Source of the DNA: Chamaecyparis obtusa
Lineage: Eukaryota; Streptophyta; Pinopsida; Cupressales; Cupressaceae
Direction of reading: 5' to 3'
Length of the DNA stretch: 64,000 nt
Assembly: GCA_027943335.1 (NCBI GenBank)
Contig: BSBK01003256.1
Location: 2,001,001 to 2,065,000, forward strand
Part shown: positions 36,985-49,906 of the stretch, in pieces
How the letters are laid out: each line of letters opens with the position of its first letter
Numbering within the stretch: position 1 is the first letter of the stretch
Notes under the pieces: generated by a model
Database searches by the model: none
Seen by the model: only the letters and a program-made list of their open reading frames with translations
Told to the model about the DNA's origin: nothing
Position numbers and translations under genes: made by a program

Positions 36985-37500
36985 ATCATTTATAAGGATG
37001 GTGAATCTTCAAGTACAAAGAAGTCCATACAAGATGACAATTATGCACCTAAGGTGAATCAAAGAAAATCTACTAAGAAACCCTATAAACTATTTTTTTT
37101 CAATTGTCATTAAATTAGACATAATGCTAATGTATGCAAAAATATCATATCTATTGTTCCAAGTTTTAGATCTAATGCTAGACCAAGAACTTTTCATGGT
37201 AATTATTACAATTACAAAAAATATGGTCATGGAGCTAATGAGTGCAAGACAAGAGTGAAAAATCAAAGGTCGTATGTCAACCGATAGAGTACTTATTAGA
37301 ATGAGAACTAGTGGGATGTTACATGCTCAATTTGTCATAACTATGGTCACATGGTGATCAATTACAGATTGAGGACCAACATAGGAAAATAAGGACCTTG
37401 GAGATCAACTGGTATGACATGTTATCATTTTCATAAGATAGGACATGTTGTAGGGTTTTGTAGAGAAAATAACAATAAGTTGAATCAACCAGTTAATTAG
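36985..37500 (+). pseudogene. Sirevirus-like copia gag, four CCHC zinc knuckles (right of the Copia-2 insertion)
   Basis: The frame opens with FIKDGESSSTKKS, the linker that normally follows the coiled coil, then a Lys-rich stretch and four knuckle-like units: near 37096 (NCH.IRHNANVCKN), 37203 (YNYKKYGHGANECKT), 37322 (CSICHNYGHMVINYR) and 37419 (CYHFHKIGHVVGFCRE). Each has lost at least one Cys, several to Tyr, as expected from G-to-A changes. The protein would bind nucleic acid as a nucleocapsid. No protease or integrase follows where pol should begin. Confidence 0.75.
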
Positions 37501-37955
37501 TCTGACAAGTAAAAGGGAAATAAAATTGTGAATGTTGAAGAGACTATAAGGAAGATGAATCAAATTTTAATGAAAAGTGAAATAAAATCATCAGAAGGAT
37601 ATGCATCTCCATCAGGTGTGGAGAATTAATCATCAAATTAAGACATCTTTGACTAAGGGAGAGAAATCATTATTGAATCCATTGAAGACCCCTTAGATGT
37701 ATGTAAAGTAAGTTATATTTCTATATTTATATCCATATGGTTGTTTTGAAGTGTGGTATAAATATTTGGTGACATACGTGAAGATTTAGTTGACTGCTAA
37801 CAAGATTTGCAATGGCATATGTTATTTTTTTTCAACTGGTTATGCATTTAATGCTTAAGTGTGGTGGAGGGTAAAAGGTGAATTCAAGTCTTATTTTGTA
37901 CCTACATATTCAAGAGCTATAGCCAAGAGTAAAATAAGTGAAGTAAGAGTAGATT

Positions 37956-40483
37956 GACAATGATTGAAGTGACTACAGAAGTTGTTGAAGTGATTTAGGT
38001 CAAGAAACTTGTGAGGTTTTTCACAGGTCACTATGTGTTAACTCAAAAGGTATTTATTGGGATCTATGAGCTTAAAATCCATTATTTTCAATATTTATAT
38101 TCCTATTATTGTTGATATCATAGAGAAACCTAGGCCAGCGTTCAAAAGATATCTAGAAAAATTGATGGAGAATGATCCAAAGGGTCCCCTAACCAGCATT
38201 CCCTATAGTGTAATGCATATGGATGATGTTAGATCCTACATTTATTGTAAGACTGAATGCATAGGATAAAATCATATACAATCACTTTACATATATTTGT
38301 GCAAAGATTTAGTGTTGAAGGATGAGTATAAAGTGACAACAACTAAGGGTTTTGAGCACACAGTTCACTTTACTTTAGAATTTGAAGAAGAATAGATTAG
38401 ATATGTGTTGATGAGTGTCCATGACAAGTTTATGTGGTTGGATTGACCCTATAAGGCTACAAAATAAGACAATCATGTAATAACAATTTTTTGTACTACC
38501 GGAGAGATATTGCAACTTAGATCTATTCCATAAGATATAGTCATATAACTGACCAAGTCTAAATGGGATAAGCATACGATGACTATTAATGATATCCTAG
38601 ATTAGGTAGTTAGGTTTTCATCCATGGTTGTTAAATACAAAGTATTCTATTCTAGCACAATAAAAATGTGCCTACTACAGCAATTCATAGTGCATATAAA
38701 ATGTAAAGGAGAATGTAGAGTATGAATTATGTGTTGCAATGAGAGACCAGTTCTTATTGAACATGGAGAATATAAAGAAAGACAAAAGGAAAGTTTCTAA
38801 GTACAACCAATTTCTTATAGGTCTTTTTTTCTATTTCCAAAATTTCTTTCTTGGTATCGAACCTATAAATTGGGTAGATCGTACATTGGTGGTAGTTCAA
38901 ATGGAGAATCATACTAAGATGCTTGGAAATTAGTTTTCAATGAAAATATGGGGATATTTTAAGGATTTCCAAAAGAGAATCCATGAAAGAGAAAGGATTC
39001 TAGTGCATATTTTTTAGAATTATAAGGACGATATATGTTTTATGGTTGATATCAATACATGTCAAATGGAGTTAGTAGTACCTAGGACATTATGGGTAAT
39101 TCCTATTGGTTATGAGCTAGATGTTGATATAACTATTTCTTACACTAATGAGCTATTAAAAAGCCTCATTGATCCTATCTGCAAAGATATTTGGGACTTA
39201 TAGGAAGAAGTATCTTGAAGTTGTTGATACACTTAATGCTCTGATCATTGAAAAGAAAGTAAGAAAAGTGATAGAGCAATTATTTCTACAAAAAGGATTC
39301 ACTTAGGAAGCTATATATAAAGAAAGAGAAAAACATGAAGTTGAGAAAGTTGGAACCTCAAATACTGCTACTACAGAAGGAGATGTAGAAGTAGTTTCTT
39401 GTACAACCAATAGAACCTTGACCAATAGAAAAACAATAAGCACAATAGTAAAGAAAAAGAAACCCTCTCCTCCTACCAAGACTCCTATGAAGAAAAAAAT
39501 AAAGCAAATAACCTGAGCATACAAAAGCTAAGGAGTCTACTGCAGTAAAGGTTAGTGGAAAAAGGAAGAAAGAGAAGAAAAAAGGGTATAAAGAAGTGCA
39601 AGAGGAAGTTGAAGGAACAAAATCAAAACAAGAGCATAGAGAAATCAAGGCTTAAGAGGATAAGAAGGATGAAATGGAAAAAGGAGAATAAAGTGAGGAA
39701 TAAGATGGGATTTCCCTTGTAGATGATGGATGGACAATAAATAGTTTGAAGGTTACACTTAATAACACTCTTCTAGATGAGCTTGAGGATACTATGGATA
39801 CCATAGGTGATTTTCCGATCATGGATATTCTTGAGGAGAAAAAGGACACAATAGAGCAATTGGTGGAAGCTTTAAAGGAAAAACAAGATCAATCAGAGAA
39901 GGAGATAGAGGATAGAGGAACTAGTCAAGATATGGCCCAAGACACATCAATTGAGAAGCAATAGAAACTGGTTATGGTGGAAATAGGTAGAAATGAAGAA
40001 GACTACAGACAAGGAGACAAAAAAGGTAACTGATTCACATTTTATGTCTTCAAGTATTTTTGAAATGGATGAAGATATTCCTTCCATTAAAGAAAAAATT
40101 GATATGCATTCTATCAGTTCAAAAGAACTGATGATATTTCCAATGCAATTAAGTCAAAAGAAAAGAAAGAGAAAATGAAAGAAGAGGCATAGATAATATT
40201 GAATGCTAGATATATGTGTCTAACTTACTGCATGATTTATGATGAGAAGGCCACACCAATTGAATAGTTGATTCAATTAGTCATAGATACAGGAGAGAAA
40301 ATGAAAATTCTAAAGGATGTTGCTATATTAAGAGAAGAAAGTGATTATGCAAAGAATAGGACTGAAAACTTGGTTCAGTCTATTATATGTGAAAGGAAAA
40401 ACTTAAAAGTTGTAGTGGACAAGGTAAAATATTTTTTGACTAAAGATGATAAGATTATTATCTCTACATCATACTTTTCATAA
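37956..40483 (+). pseudogene. Long decayed ORF of unknown function downstream of the Sirevirus-like gag
   Basis: Linked frames on the plus strand give a coherent protein-like text: AFKRYLEKLMENDPKGPL (38145), DEYKVTTTKGFEHTVHFTLE (about 38320), KFMWLD (38430), MRDQFLLNMENIKKDKRKV (38739) and VPRTLWVIPIGYELDVD (39080). A Lys/Glu-rich, probably disordered or coiled-coil stretch follows (39240-40180, including DELEDTMDTIGDFPIMDIL at 39776), then a short helical tail (40268-40483). I do not recognise the family. It may be an extra ORF of the Sirevirus-like element, perhaps the env-like ORF known after pol in Sireviruses, but pol is missing between gag and this ORF. The gap 37501-37955 holds only gag-like leftovers. 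Confidence 0.5.
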
Positions 40484-40623
40484 TTTTTAAAGGATCTAGA
40501 TAGGAAGAGATGTGAATCTTAATAGGAGCTAAGGATTTTAACATCAAATTTTGATCTTATCAATGTGTGTGTGAATTATGTACCTACAAATCTATAACAC
40601 AACACTTCAATAAGACATTATAT

Positions 40624-41386
40624 TGTTAGAAAATTAATCAAATCAAGAATTCATACTAACAAAATCATCCTCTTACTCTCTAACTAGTACAAGTATGAAA
40701 AGGATTATAATATTTTCTCTCAAATTCAATCCTAAATAGTGACAATGCAATACTAGGATGAGATATTCAAGATTACTACGCAAAAATGAAGCTAAAACTA
40801 TGAGATTCATTCAAATTGACTATGAAAGCCATTATAACATGAATTCATTTACTATTAACCCAAATTGAAATTTTCTCTAATTATCTATGAGCATATGAAA
40901 TCAAAATGACAGCATGTAAGTATGAATTCAAATTAACTATTTTCAACCCTGTTTGAGATTTGAAAATTCCTCTTTTATAGAATCTTGAGATTTTCAATGG
41001 TCAGGTGCATCCATGAGGAGTGGTTGAGATGCTTCCAATATTGATCCATGTGAGTTATCCATTTGATGAGCTCTTACGTTTAAAGTGTTTTTGTTGTCTC
41101 CTTAACAATGACATGTCATTTTAGAGAGATTTATTCATCTCTTTTAATTAATTACTCTAGCCATGAATTTGATGGGATTGATTTAATTAATTGGGCATAG
41201 AGATAATAAAAATGGTTTTTCTTAATACTTTGATTATAAATTCTTGAATTAGGAGATTTTAGTGATTTTATCAAATTTAAGGAATTATGCTAATAATCAA
41301 GAATCAAATTAACATAATTAGGGTTTTATCCTGAATTAGGGAAAATAGGGCCTAAGGTTCTATTAGCCCAATTTTAGGTGATTATA
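40624..41386 (-). mobile_element. Tat-2 3' LTR (about 763 bp)
   Basis: In element sense it would start TATAATCACC (41386), probably once TGTAATCACC, straight after the polypurine tract, and end near TTTTCTAACA (40624). A TATA box CTATAAAAGAGG is at about 40970-40981 (minus strand). The tract-side border is supported by homology with Tat-3; the far end is tentative. Confidence 0.5.
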
Positions 41387-41401
41387 TTTTCCCCTCTTTG
41401 A
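41387..41401 (-). promoter_or_regulatory. Tat-2 polypurine tract
   Basis: In element sense CAAAGAGGGGAAAA, next to the LTR. Tat-3 has CAAAGAGGGGCAAAA and Tat-1 CAAAAAGGGGCAAA at the same place. Confidence 0.7.
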
Positions 41402-44400
41402 ATTGCTTTGTGAACAACACAGGGATTCAAAGAAAATTTGATTTAAAGCATGATTCAGTAGAACTGACATATTCAAGGAGATTTAGAGAGCAGTGAGAAC
41501 TACTCTAAACTCAAGTGATTTAGAGAGTAGTGAGGACCACTCTGATCTTAAGGAGATTTAGAGAGCAGTAAGGAGAACTACTCTAAATTTGAGAACTCTG
41601 AACTTGATCAAACAAAATCCTACTTGATTCAAAATTCATCTATTCTGAACTTGATTGAACAAGAATTGACCATACCATTCTGAGCTTGATTGAACAAAAA
41701 CCAATAAGAGATTTTGAAAAGAAATTCAGTTAAATTTGATTTGCAATAACTAAACATGCTGACAAATAACCAATTTGATTTGAAGCTATGAAATTGATCA
41801 ATGTCGTAAAGATTAATAGCATCAACTTGATTGAACAAAACTGTCATGCCCCTAGCGTGAAAGAATTTGATTTTAAATTTTAAATTTTAGTATGAGTATG
41901 CCCCCTCGGGACCAAAATTGGAAAAAATTCAAATAAAATCACTATTTTCAAGCATTTAGGAGATAATTAGTGTGATTGAAATGAATCTGGATCAAGTGAA
42001 AATTGATTAGGAAGTGTTAGTAAGCAATTAGGATCTATTTTAGTGTTAAAAGAACACTGTTTGACCAAGTTTGACCAAGAAAAATGAGATTTGACCAAGT
42101 TTGACTTGTGTTTAAGCAATATCCTAGTGTGAAAATTTGATTCATGAGTGAGAAAATCACTTTTGATGACTTTTGACAAGCTTTCCATGCATTAATTACA
42201 CTCTGCACAGCTTTCATAAAGTGCATTTGACTAAACTTTGACTTTTGTTGACCATCAATCTGAGATAAAAATCATTACTAAACTGATTTGCAATGCTCAT
42301 GATATTCTTTTTGCTCATTTTTCCCATGTTTGACTATAATATGACCATAGTTGACTTCTGCATTTAGATGGTTGACTTTTCTTTGTAACTCTGGTTTTAC
42401 TACATTTGGGTAATAGGAAACACCTATTTCAATTTTGGTCCCAATATCAAGCCTCTGTGATGTTTTAACATTAATGTCCTTTAGGTCTCTGAGGTCTCCA
42501 GAAGGCTCAAAAAGATCATTTTTACTATTCATTTTTACTTTTCACCTTTGATTTTCACTCAGCTCTGAGCGAAGATGGTTTTACCTATGGAGAAGCATCG
42601 ATTCAAGCTCACCGAGCAACACAACCGACCACCTTACTACACAGATCGCATGCGATAAATCTCATGTCACATCTAGTTTTTTTAGAATTATGATGCCTCC
42701 ACTAATTCCTGGCAAAGCATATGTACCCCCTCCTGATCCTCCATGAGAGGATGAGGGAACTAGTGAGGCTTGATATTTTGTACTCTCATGTTTTGATATA
42801 CTGTATCATATTGGTCATATCATGTATATGAACCATTTTTTATCGATACACTCTCTCATGTCCTATGGAATTTTTATTGTTGATACATTGCTTGGTACTC
42901 TGATACTTGTTTCATTCATGCTTTGATATAATATTATGATATTTTGATTCTTACACTGATGATATATTGATGCTTCTAATTCATTGATGGTTCTGATATG
43001 GATGTCTTATCTGCTTTATCTTGTTTCATATGATACTTTCTAACTCTAATATTTGATATCTGATGCTTTTGATTTCTGCACATGTGATATATCTGATATG
43101 CATCTCATACTTAGGATATTTATGTGATGTTCATACTTGGTCATGATTAGATTAGATGATGATATGATGACATCATGATATATTTCACTGATATATGCTT
43201 ATGTTTTTGTATTTTCAAAGCTTTATGAACGTATGGATGAAAAGTTATGTTATGGTTTAATGCAATGTATGGAATCTTTATTTTATGTATTCATATGGAT
43301 GTGCATATGAGATGTACTACGATGTGATGTATAGACATCTCACTTTAATTTATGTATGGATGATTATGGATGCATTATGTAGATGTACTTATGATATGAA
43401 ATGGTTTATGAATGCAAATGGATATCAGTGATAAATACTCAGTCATTTCATTTCAGTTATTTATGATTTCATGATGTACTTGATCAAACATGAGAAATGG
43501 TTAAAGTTTTTAGAATTTTCAGCTCACATTAATGCTTTAGTTAATTGAATATTGATGCAACTTAAAATGAATGCAACTATATTAAATTGAATGCAATTTA
43601 AAATGAATTTCAATGCAACTAAAAACATGAAATGCATCTAAATGAACCTTAATGCAATTTAATATGATATGCAACTAAGAATGAACCTTAATGCAATTAA
43701 TCAAATAAAATGCACCTAGACTAAGACACCTAGGATAGTCACTTTTTATTCAAAGTGGATTAATTATCATCATAGAGATTTTGTAATTGGACCTCATTAG
43801 GTTAGTACAATTTTCACTAATAAATTTTAGCAATTGTGAAAATATGAATACTTCCCTCATATTTGTCATGTTGAAAGATAACCTGAACATTAAAGCATAT
43901 AAGCTAGAATGTTATGTCAATTAATTTCTATTTTGATATAAACCCTTTTCTTTTCCAATGCATAATGTGTAAATATATACTCACAATGACCTTTTATTTT
44001 ATATTCATATCCTTGGGTATAATCTAATTTACTATGTACCTTACTAGGAAGTATTTTTTCATTGTAGTTTAAAACAGACAAGGAAATAAATCCAACCTCA
44101 CTAAAGCTTTCATAGGAAATAGGTCAAGGTATACATGGTGTTCCAATCATGCTAGAGGCACTTATAGTAGACACCCATTCCCCATGATCACCTTAGATCA
44201 TTGGATTTATCACCACAAACAGAAGACAAATAAAATGTTATGCCCCCAATCCTTGTTTCTCTAGTCTATAGACATCATCAAGTCACTCAAGGAAACATAA
44301 CAATCAAAAATTGATAACAAGAAAAAAGTTCATTATTCCTTTATAATAATCAATGTGTTTACTTTAGAATAGACAATTGTGTTTAGGAATACTTTTGATT

Positions 44401-45315
44401 AATTTGCAAACAAGCGCATAAGAATTATTATCAATCAAAGATTTATTTTTCATCCATAAGTGTCTTACCTTTTTAGTGTTTAAAAACACTCTTATCATCA
44501 TGACATATTGTTTAGGAACACTTTTGAGGTCTAAGTATTAAGAAATACTATTGTTGGTTGTAGTTTATTGTCTATTGCGGACTAGGGTGGTATTGAAAAA
44601 TACCTTTGTTCGTAGTTTAATGTCAATTGTGGACTCAGGTGGTATTTAGAAACACCTTTGTTGTCATAGTTTATCATCTATTGTAGATGTTTTGGGGATA
44701 AATGACACCCTAGTAAAAAGTCCTAACAATGACTTAGCAACATGTGTGGTTTTGATCATTGCCCCCTAGGAAAATGATTTACCTAGGACCTTAATGTAGA
44801 CATATTCCAACCTTAGGAAGGTACAATTTTCTAATAGTTTATCTCAGGATTTGGCTTATCACAAAAGTGACCGAAAGATATATACAAGCTGAAATTTACA
44901 TCGGCCAAAGTGCACTAACGTTGTCTTGATAGATAGAGTGTTGATTACAAGTAGTGCCTATTTACCAAGTTTTCACCACTTGGCCAAAATTTTTCTATTT
45001 TTTCTATCATGGTGCCTATTTACCAAGTTTTCACCAAGACACTTTTACCTTTTCCAATTTTTTTTAACTTTTTCTCTTTTCTTTTTTTTTTGGACTCACC
45101 AAGGTACCTATTTGCTAGGTTTTCACCGAGATGGTCATTTTTTTAGGAATTTTTCCATTGTTTTTTATTTTTTTCAGGATCAATATTTGTTGTTTTTTCT
45201 TTTCTTCAGGAGCTTTTTCTAAAAAAAAAATTGAACTTTTTTCCGGAACTCTTTCTAATTTTTTTGAACTTTTTTCAAGAACTCCTTTCACTGTATAGAA
45301 GCTATCTCAAGAATG
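41402..45315 (-). other. Tat-2 3' noncoding region (3.9 kb)
   Basis: No ORF with a recognisable domain. Next to the tract, plus-strand CTCTTTGAA...TTCAAAGAAAA can fold and also occurs in Tat-3 (52478-52510). Further on: three repeats of GATTTAGAGAGCAGTGAG type, each followed by ACTACTCTAAA (41477-41610); recurring TTGATTGAACAAAA (near 41593, 41649, 41687, 41825); TGCCCCCTCGGGACC at 41900, matching TGCGCCCTCGAGAG in Tat-3; an ATG/TGATAT-rich stretch (42780-43740); a stem-loop series (44475-44656); and three GGTGAAAAC boxes (44948-45135) before a T-rich run near the integrase stop. A short proline-rich reading (PPLIPGKAYVPPPDPP, about 42690) on the plus strand may be a relic of an antisense ORF. 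Confidence 0.6.
44475..44656 (-). other. Series of 16-nt stem-loops with 53-bp direct repeats, Tat-2 3' region
   Basis: On the plus strand: AGTGTT-TAAA-AACACT (44475-44490), AGTATT-AAGA-AATACT (44534-44549), GGTATT-GAAA-AATACC (44589-44604) and GGTATT-TAGA-AACACC (44641-44656, one mismatch), plus a damaged copy near 44511. The last ones sit in direct repeats starting near 44560, 44612 and 44666 (TAGTTTATTGTCTATTG type). Stem changes are paired, which points to selection on structure. Confidence 0.75.
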
Positions 45316-48300
45316 TCAGGCATAAAACCTTTTTAGGTGTAGAGTTTTGATCGGATCTAGTAAAAAATCTCCTTCAGGTGTAGCCATTTGATAGGCTCCT
45401 AATCCAAATGTTGTTGTAATGAAAAAGGGACCCAGCCAGTTGGGTTCAAATTTTCCCTTTTGTTCTCGATTATGTTGATTTTTAGGATTCTCTCTTAAGA
45501 CTAGATCTCCTACCTGAAAAATTCTTAGTTTCACTTTCTTGTTGTATCCTCTTAACATTATCTTTTGATAAACTTTAAGATGACCAAACACCTATATTAT
45601 GTACCCATCTAGCAATTCTAGCTCTTGTAGTCTAGAGGTTCTATAGTCCTCATCAATGACTAGATGTCTCAATGATACCCTCAATGATGGAATCTCTACT
45701 TCAACTGGTAAGACTACTTCTGATCCATAAACTAGTGTAAAAGGAGTTGTGCCAGTTGGTGTTTAGATCCTTTTTTTGTAAGCCCATAATGTTGGATTGA
45801 TTTGTAAATGCCAATCCCTTCCTGATTTGTTCACTATCCTATGAAAGATTTTTAAAATGGTGTTGTTTGATGCTTCATCCTATCCATTACCTTGAGGGTA
45901 ATAGATCGAGGAACACTGCTAATTGATTTTGAATTGAAGACACAACTCATCCATGTCTTTGTTTTTGAATTGACCCCTATTGTCAATCACAATCAATGAG
46001 GGTATGCCATAACGGCAGATGATATAGTTCAAGATGAACATTGAGATTTGTTTTCCAGTTTCATTAGACAATGGGATAGCTTCCACCCATTTTGAAAAAT
46101 ACTCAATTGTAGTGATGATGTATTTGTGTCCACTTGATGAATTTAGGTAAATCTGACTAACCAAATCAAAGGCCCATTACTGAAATGGCCAATGTGTTAT
46201 GAAAGGAATTAGCTCCCTAGCTAGAGCATGTATCAAGTTACCACGGATCTGGCATTTCTTGCATATTTTTGCAAAATGGATAGCATCTTTTTCCATTGTG
46301 GGCCAATAATATCCAACCCTTAAGAGTTTCTTGGCTAATGAAAAACTATTTGAATGTGACCCACACACACCTTCATGAACTTCTTTTAATGCACGATTAG
46401 ACTCTTCACTTTCTAAACACCTAAAAATTGTACCATCTAGACCACATCTATACAAGTCATTAGCGATGATTATATAACATGATGTCTCTCTTGTGAGGGA
46501 TCTCTTTTCATTTCTAGAATAGCCTTCAGGAATTGTTTGGTCTTTAATATAGGAGTAGATATGGGCATATCTGGATAAAACTTGGGTTTCAATGGAAAAA
46601 AACAATTTGGGATTTAGGTGAGTCATATGCAGGAAATGGAAGTAAATCCACCAGGAAGTCATAGCCAAATTGATGTTATTCAAGTTGTAACATGGATGCT
46701 AAAGTAGCCATCGCATCTGCTACTCTATTCTCTGACCTTGGAATTTTCCCAAATGTGATGAAGACAAAGTATTTCTTCAAGTCCTCCACCATTATTTTGT
46801 AAGGCATGAGATTATCATCTTTCATCTAATAATCACCATTTACCTTATTGATAATGAGTTATGAATCTCCATAGATGTGTAGTTCAATAATTTTTCATTC
46901 TATTATGAGTTTGAGTCCATTCACAAGAGCTTCATACTCTTCTATGTTATTTGTGTGTAGAAAGATCATTTTATATGCTTTTGTAATCTTGCACCCTTGT
47001 GGTGTAATAAAAAAGCATCCAGCACCTGATCCTTGCTATGTGAAGGAGCCATCAAAATACATATTCCATGAGTGTTCAGTCAAGTGCATAATAGATTCAT
47101 CTAGAAATTCTACATGTAATGGCTTTTCATCTGTTAATGGTGTTTATGCAAGTTGATCAGAAATCACTTGTCCTTTAATGGCTTTTCTATCAACATATTC
47201 AATGTCAACTTCACTTAGGATTAGGATCCACTTTTCTAATCTTCGTGTCATCATTTCTTTACTTATTAATAGATACTTAAGTGGATCAATCTTAGCCACT
47301 AGCTTCACCTTATGTGCCAACATGTAATGCCTAAGATTTTGGGATGCAAATACCACTGCGAAGCATGCTTTCTCAATCATGGAATAGTTCAACTCATATG
47401 TAACCAAAGTTCTGCTGATATAGTATATAGCTCTCTCTTTGTTTGCTTCATCTTCTTGTAAAATTAATACTCCTAATGGCATATTTGTAGATGATATATA
47501 GAGAAATAAAGGTTTTCCATAAATTGGAGCCATTAGGATTGGAGGATTCATTATATATTTCTTGACTTGTGCAAACTTTTCTTCACATTGCTCATCCCAA
47601 ATGAATGTAGTTCCTTTGCACATCAACTTTGTGAAAGGTTGTGCCTTATCCATCAACTGAGAGATAAATATTCTTATAGATTGTAGCTTGCCTTGGAGTG
47701 TCCTTAAATGACTAATGTTTTAGGTGGTTGCATTTCAAGATTAGATTTCACCTTTTCCAAATCCACTTCAATTCCTCTTATTGAGACTATGAATCCTAAT
47801 AGTTTTCCACATGATACTTAAAATGCACATTTCTTGGGATTGAGACTTAATTGAAACTATTCCATTCTATCAAATGTTTTCCTCATATCTTCTATGTGTT
47901 TTGATCTTATCTTTGATTTTCCAATGTATCATCTACATAGTCTTCCATGTTTCTATGCATCATATCATGAAATATTGTGGTCATTGCTCTTTGATAAGTT
48001 GTACCTACATTTTTTAGACCAAACGGCATCACATTCCAATAGTATGTTCCCCATGCACATGTGAATGTGGTCTTTTCTTGATCTTCAGGTATAATTTTTA
48101 CTTGATTGTATCTGGGAAATCCATCCATTAATGAATACATCTCATAGCCTATCATCAAGTCTACAATTATGTCTATGTTGGGAAGTGGAAAGTCATCTTT
48201 AGGGAAAGCCTTGTTTAAATCTCTAAATTCTATGCAAACTCTTATGGATTTGTTCACTTTATAAATAGGAAGTATGTTTGAAATCCATTCTGCATAGTCA

Positions 48301-48578
48301 ATGGCTCTAATGAATCCAGATTTTAATAGTTTTTCCAGTTCTACCTTGACTAGCAATGCCACATGTGGATTCATTTTCCTTAGTTTTTGCTTTACTAGTT
48401 TCACATTAGGAGAAATGGATAAGTGATGCATAATCAAATTTATATCCAATCCATGCATATCCAAGCAAGACCAATAAAAATTGATCTTTTTTTCTTTGAA
48501 AAAGTTGGTGAATTGGATCTTTTCTTCTTCTGTCAATGATTGAGAAATGTGAACTAGCTAAGGAGCTTCTATTGTTCC
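45316..48578 (-). pseudogene. Tat-2 pol: RT, RNase H, archaeal-type RNase H, integrase
   Basis: RT spans about 48536-47900 (DINLIMHHLS, IEFRDLNKAFPKDDFPLP, FTCAWGTYYWNVMPFGLKN, YVDD at 47938-47949). The connection and RNase H (47656-47144) read FIWDEQCEEKF, RAIYYISRTLVTYELNYS and KLVAKIDPLKYLL. The second RNase H (about 47090-46690) is broken by stops (MYFDGSFT, then EYEALVNGLKL). The zinc finger and core of integrase (46420-45919) read VGYYWPTMEKDAIHFAKICK, AFDLVSQI and VIDNRGQFKN, where the second Asp is kept, unlike Tat-1; then GNG.DEASNNT near 45870. The C-terminal part (45591-45316) includes VLRENPKNQHN and HLKRFYA with a TGA stop. Several frameshifts and stops; not functional. Confidence 0.92.
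48574..48578. repeat. Target site duplication of the solo LTR, left copy
   Basis: GTTCC; the right copy (49907-49911) is ATTCC, one transition apart. Confidence 0.75.
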
Positions 48579-49906
48579 TGTAGACACCGAAAAATCCTTC
48601 AAAAAATAAATTATTTTTGTTTTCTGAAAATCCTTGATGACATCATCATTTATTAATTAATTAATTTATTTATTTTTATGGCATTAAATCCCTCTCTCTT
48701 AATTAAAAATCTTTAATTAAGGAATCTAGCCTAAAAATGTCATTTGGACATTATCCCTAATTTATTAATTATTTAATTAATAAATTGACCAAAAAACTTC
48801 AAAAATAAATTAATTTATTTTTAATTTATTTTTTATCCCAAAGTTGGCCAAAATTCTAAAGAGCACTAAACTCTTCTAGAAAGTCCTAAACCTTCCTCTA
48901 AATGGGTCAAATCCCTAAACTAGTCCCTTCAAACCCTAAGCCTAGATATTTAATATTTATTAAATTTACCTTTAATAAATATCTAAATCTCACTAAAAGC
49001 CACTTGCCCATCCCTTTCTCCTAATCCTAATCCTAATCCCCTTTCTAATCTTGTCACATTCCATTAGCAAAAGGTTTACCAAAACTTATGCTAACCTCCT
49101 CTTAGTCATCCTCCTTAGTCAACAAAGATGGCCACCTCTTGCAAATGCATTTAAGGATGCATTTAAGCCTTCCTTATCTTTCTTACATGCATTCATTATG
49201 CATTTAAGACCTTCTTATCCCTTCCTTGCCACCTCTTGGCCTTGGGCACATTTACCAAATTGTGCACATGCCCTCAAACTTTCAACTCAATCCTCCCTTG
49301 ACACTTGTCAGGACACTTGTCCTTGACTCAACCCTAACCTTAGCCCTAACTCTGACTCATCCTTTTAACCCAAGACCTTCCCTTTTCCTATAAATAGCCT
49401 CACTTCTTTGAGCAAACAATCCTCTCTCATCTTTCAACTCTCAAACTCAATAGCAAAGTTATAATGCCATTTTCATTCTAGCATAAGCATAAACTCATCA
49501 TTTTAGATCATTTTCAAGCTTAAATCACATCTAAATTAGCTTAAATGGATTAACATAGATTCATTTCTTATCAATCTTAGTTCATCTTTTAGCTTTGCAT
49601 ATTTGTGTGTTCTTGAGGCCTTTGAGGCAAAATAGGTTCCTCATACCTATTTTGTGTCATTTTGGGTCTTCTTGATCCTCAAATCATCCTATTTTGCATG
49701 CTCCAAGTGCTTGAGTTTGCACACCCACATCCATCTATATCCAAGCATATCAAACGGTGCATGGGCACATCCGTTTTAGGCTTAAACTGAGGTGGCTTTG
49801 ATTTTAGTTTGTTTACCATTAAATTTGATTTGATTATATGCTATGACGTTTGTTTGTCTTTGGCCTTCAAAACAGGTTTAGGTGCACTCTCAAATCCTAG
49901 TCTACA
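48579..49906 (+). mobile_element. Solo LTR, TGTAGACACC family (1328 bp), nested in Tat-2
   Basis: It begins TGTAGACACCGAAAAATC and ends AGTCTACA, giving a perfect 6-bp inverted repeat TGTAGA/TCTACA. It is flanked by GTTCC/ATTCC. A promoter with TATAAATA lies at 49389-49396. The Tat-2 spacer reads into it from both sides (IKPTQPINLG on the right, TIEAP.LVHISQSLTEEE on the left), matching one uninterrupted stretch of Tat-3 (59056-59170). This is the outcome of an insertion followed by LTR-LTR recombination. The same LTR family occurs at 28732-29854. Confidence 0.9.

Noticed and set aside
44926..45222. 98-codon Phe/Leu-rich plus-strand ORF that looks like a membrane protein
   Set aside because: It is the T-rich complement of the A-rich noncoding run after the Tat-2 integrase.
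46875..47156. 93-codon plus-strand ORF
   Set aside because: It lies opposite the second RNase H of Tat-2, whose motifs are readable on the minus strand.
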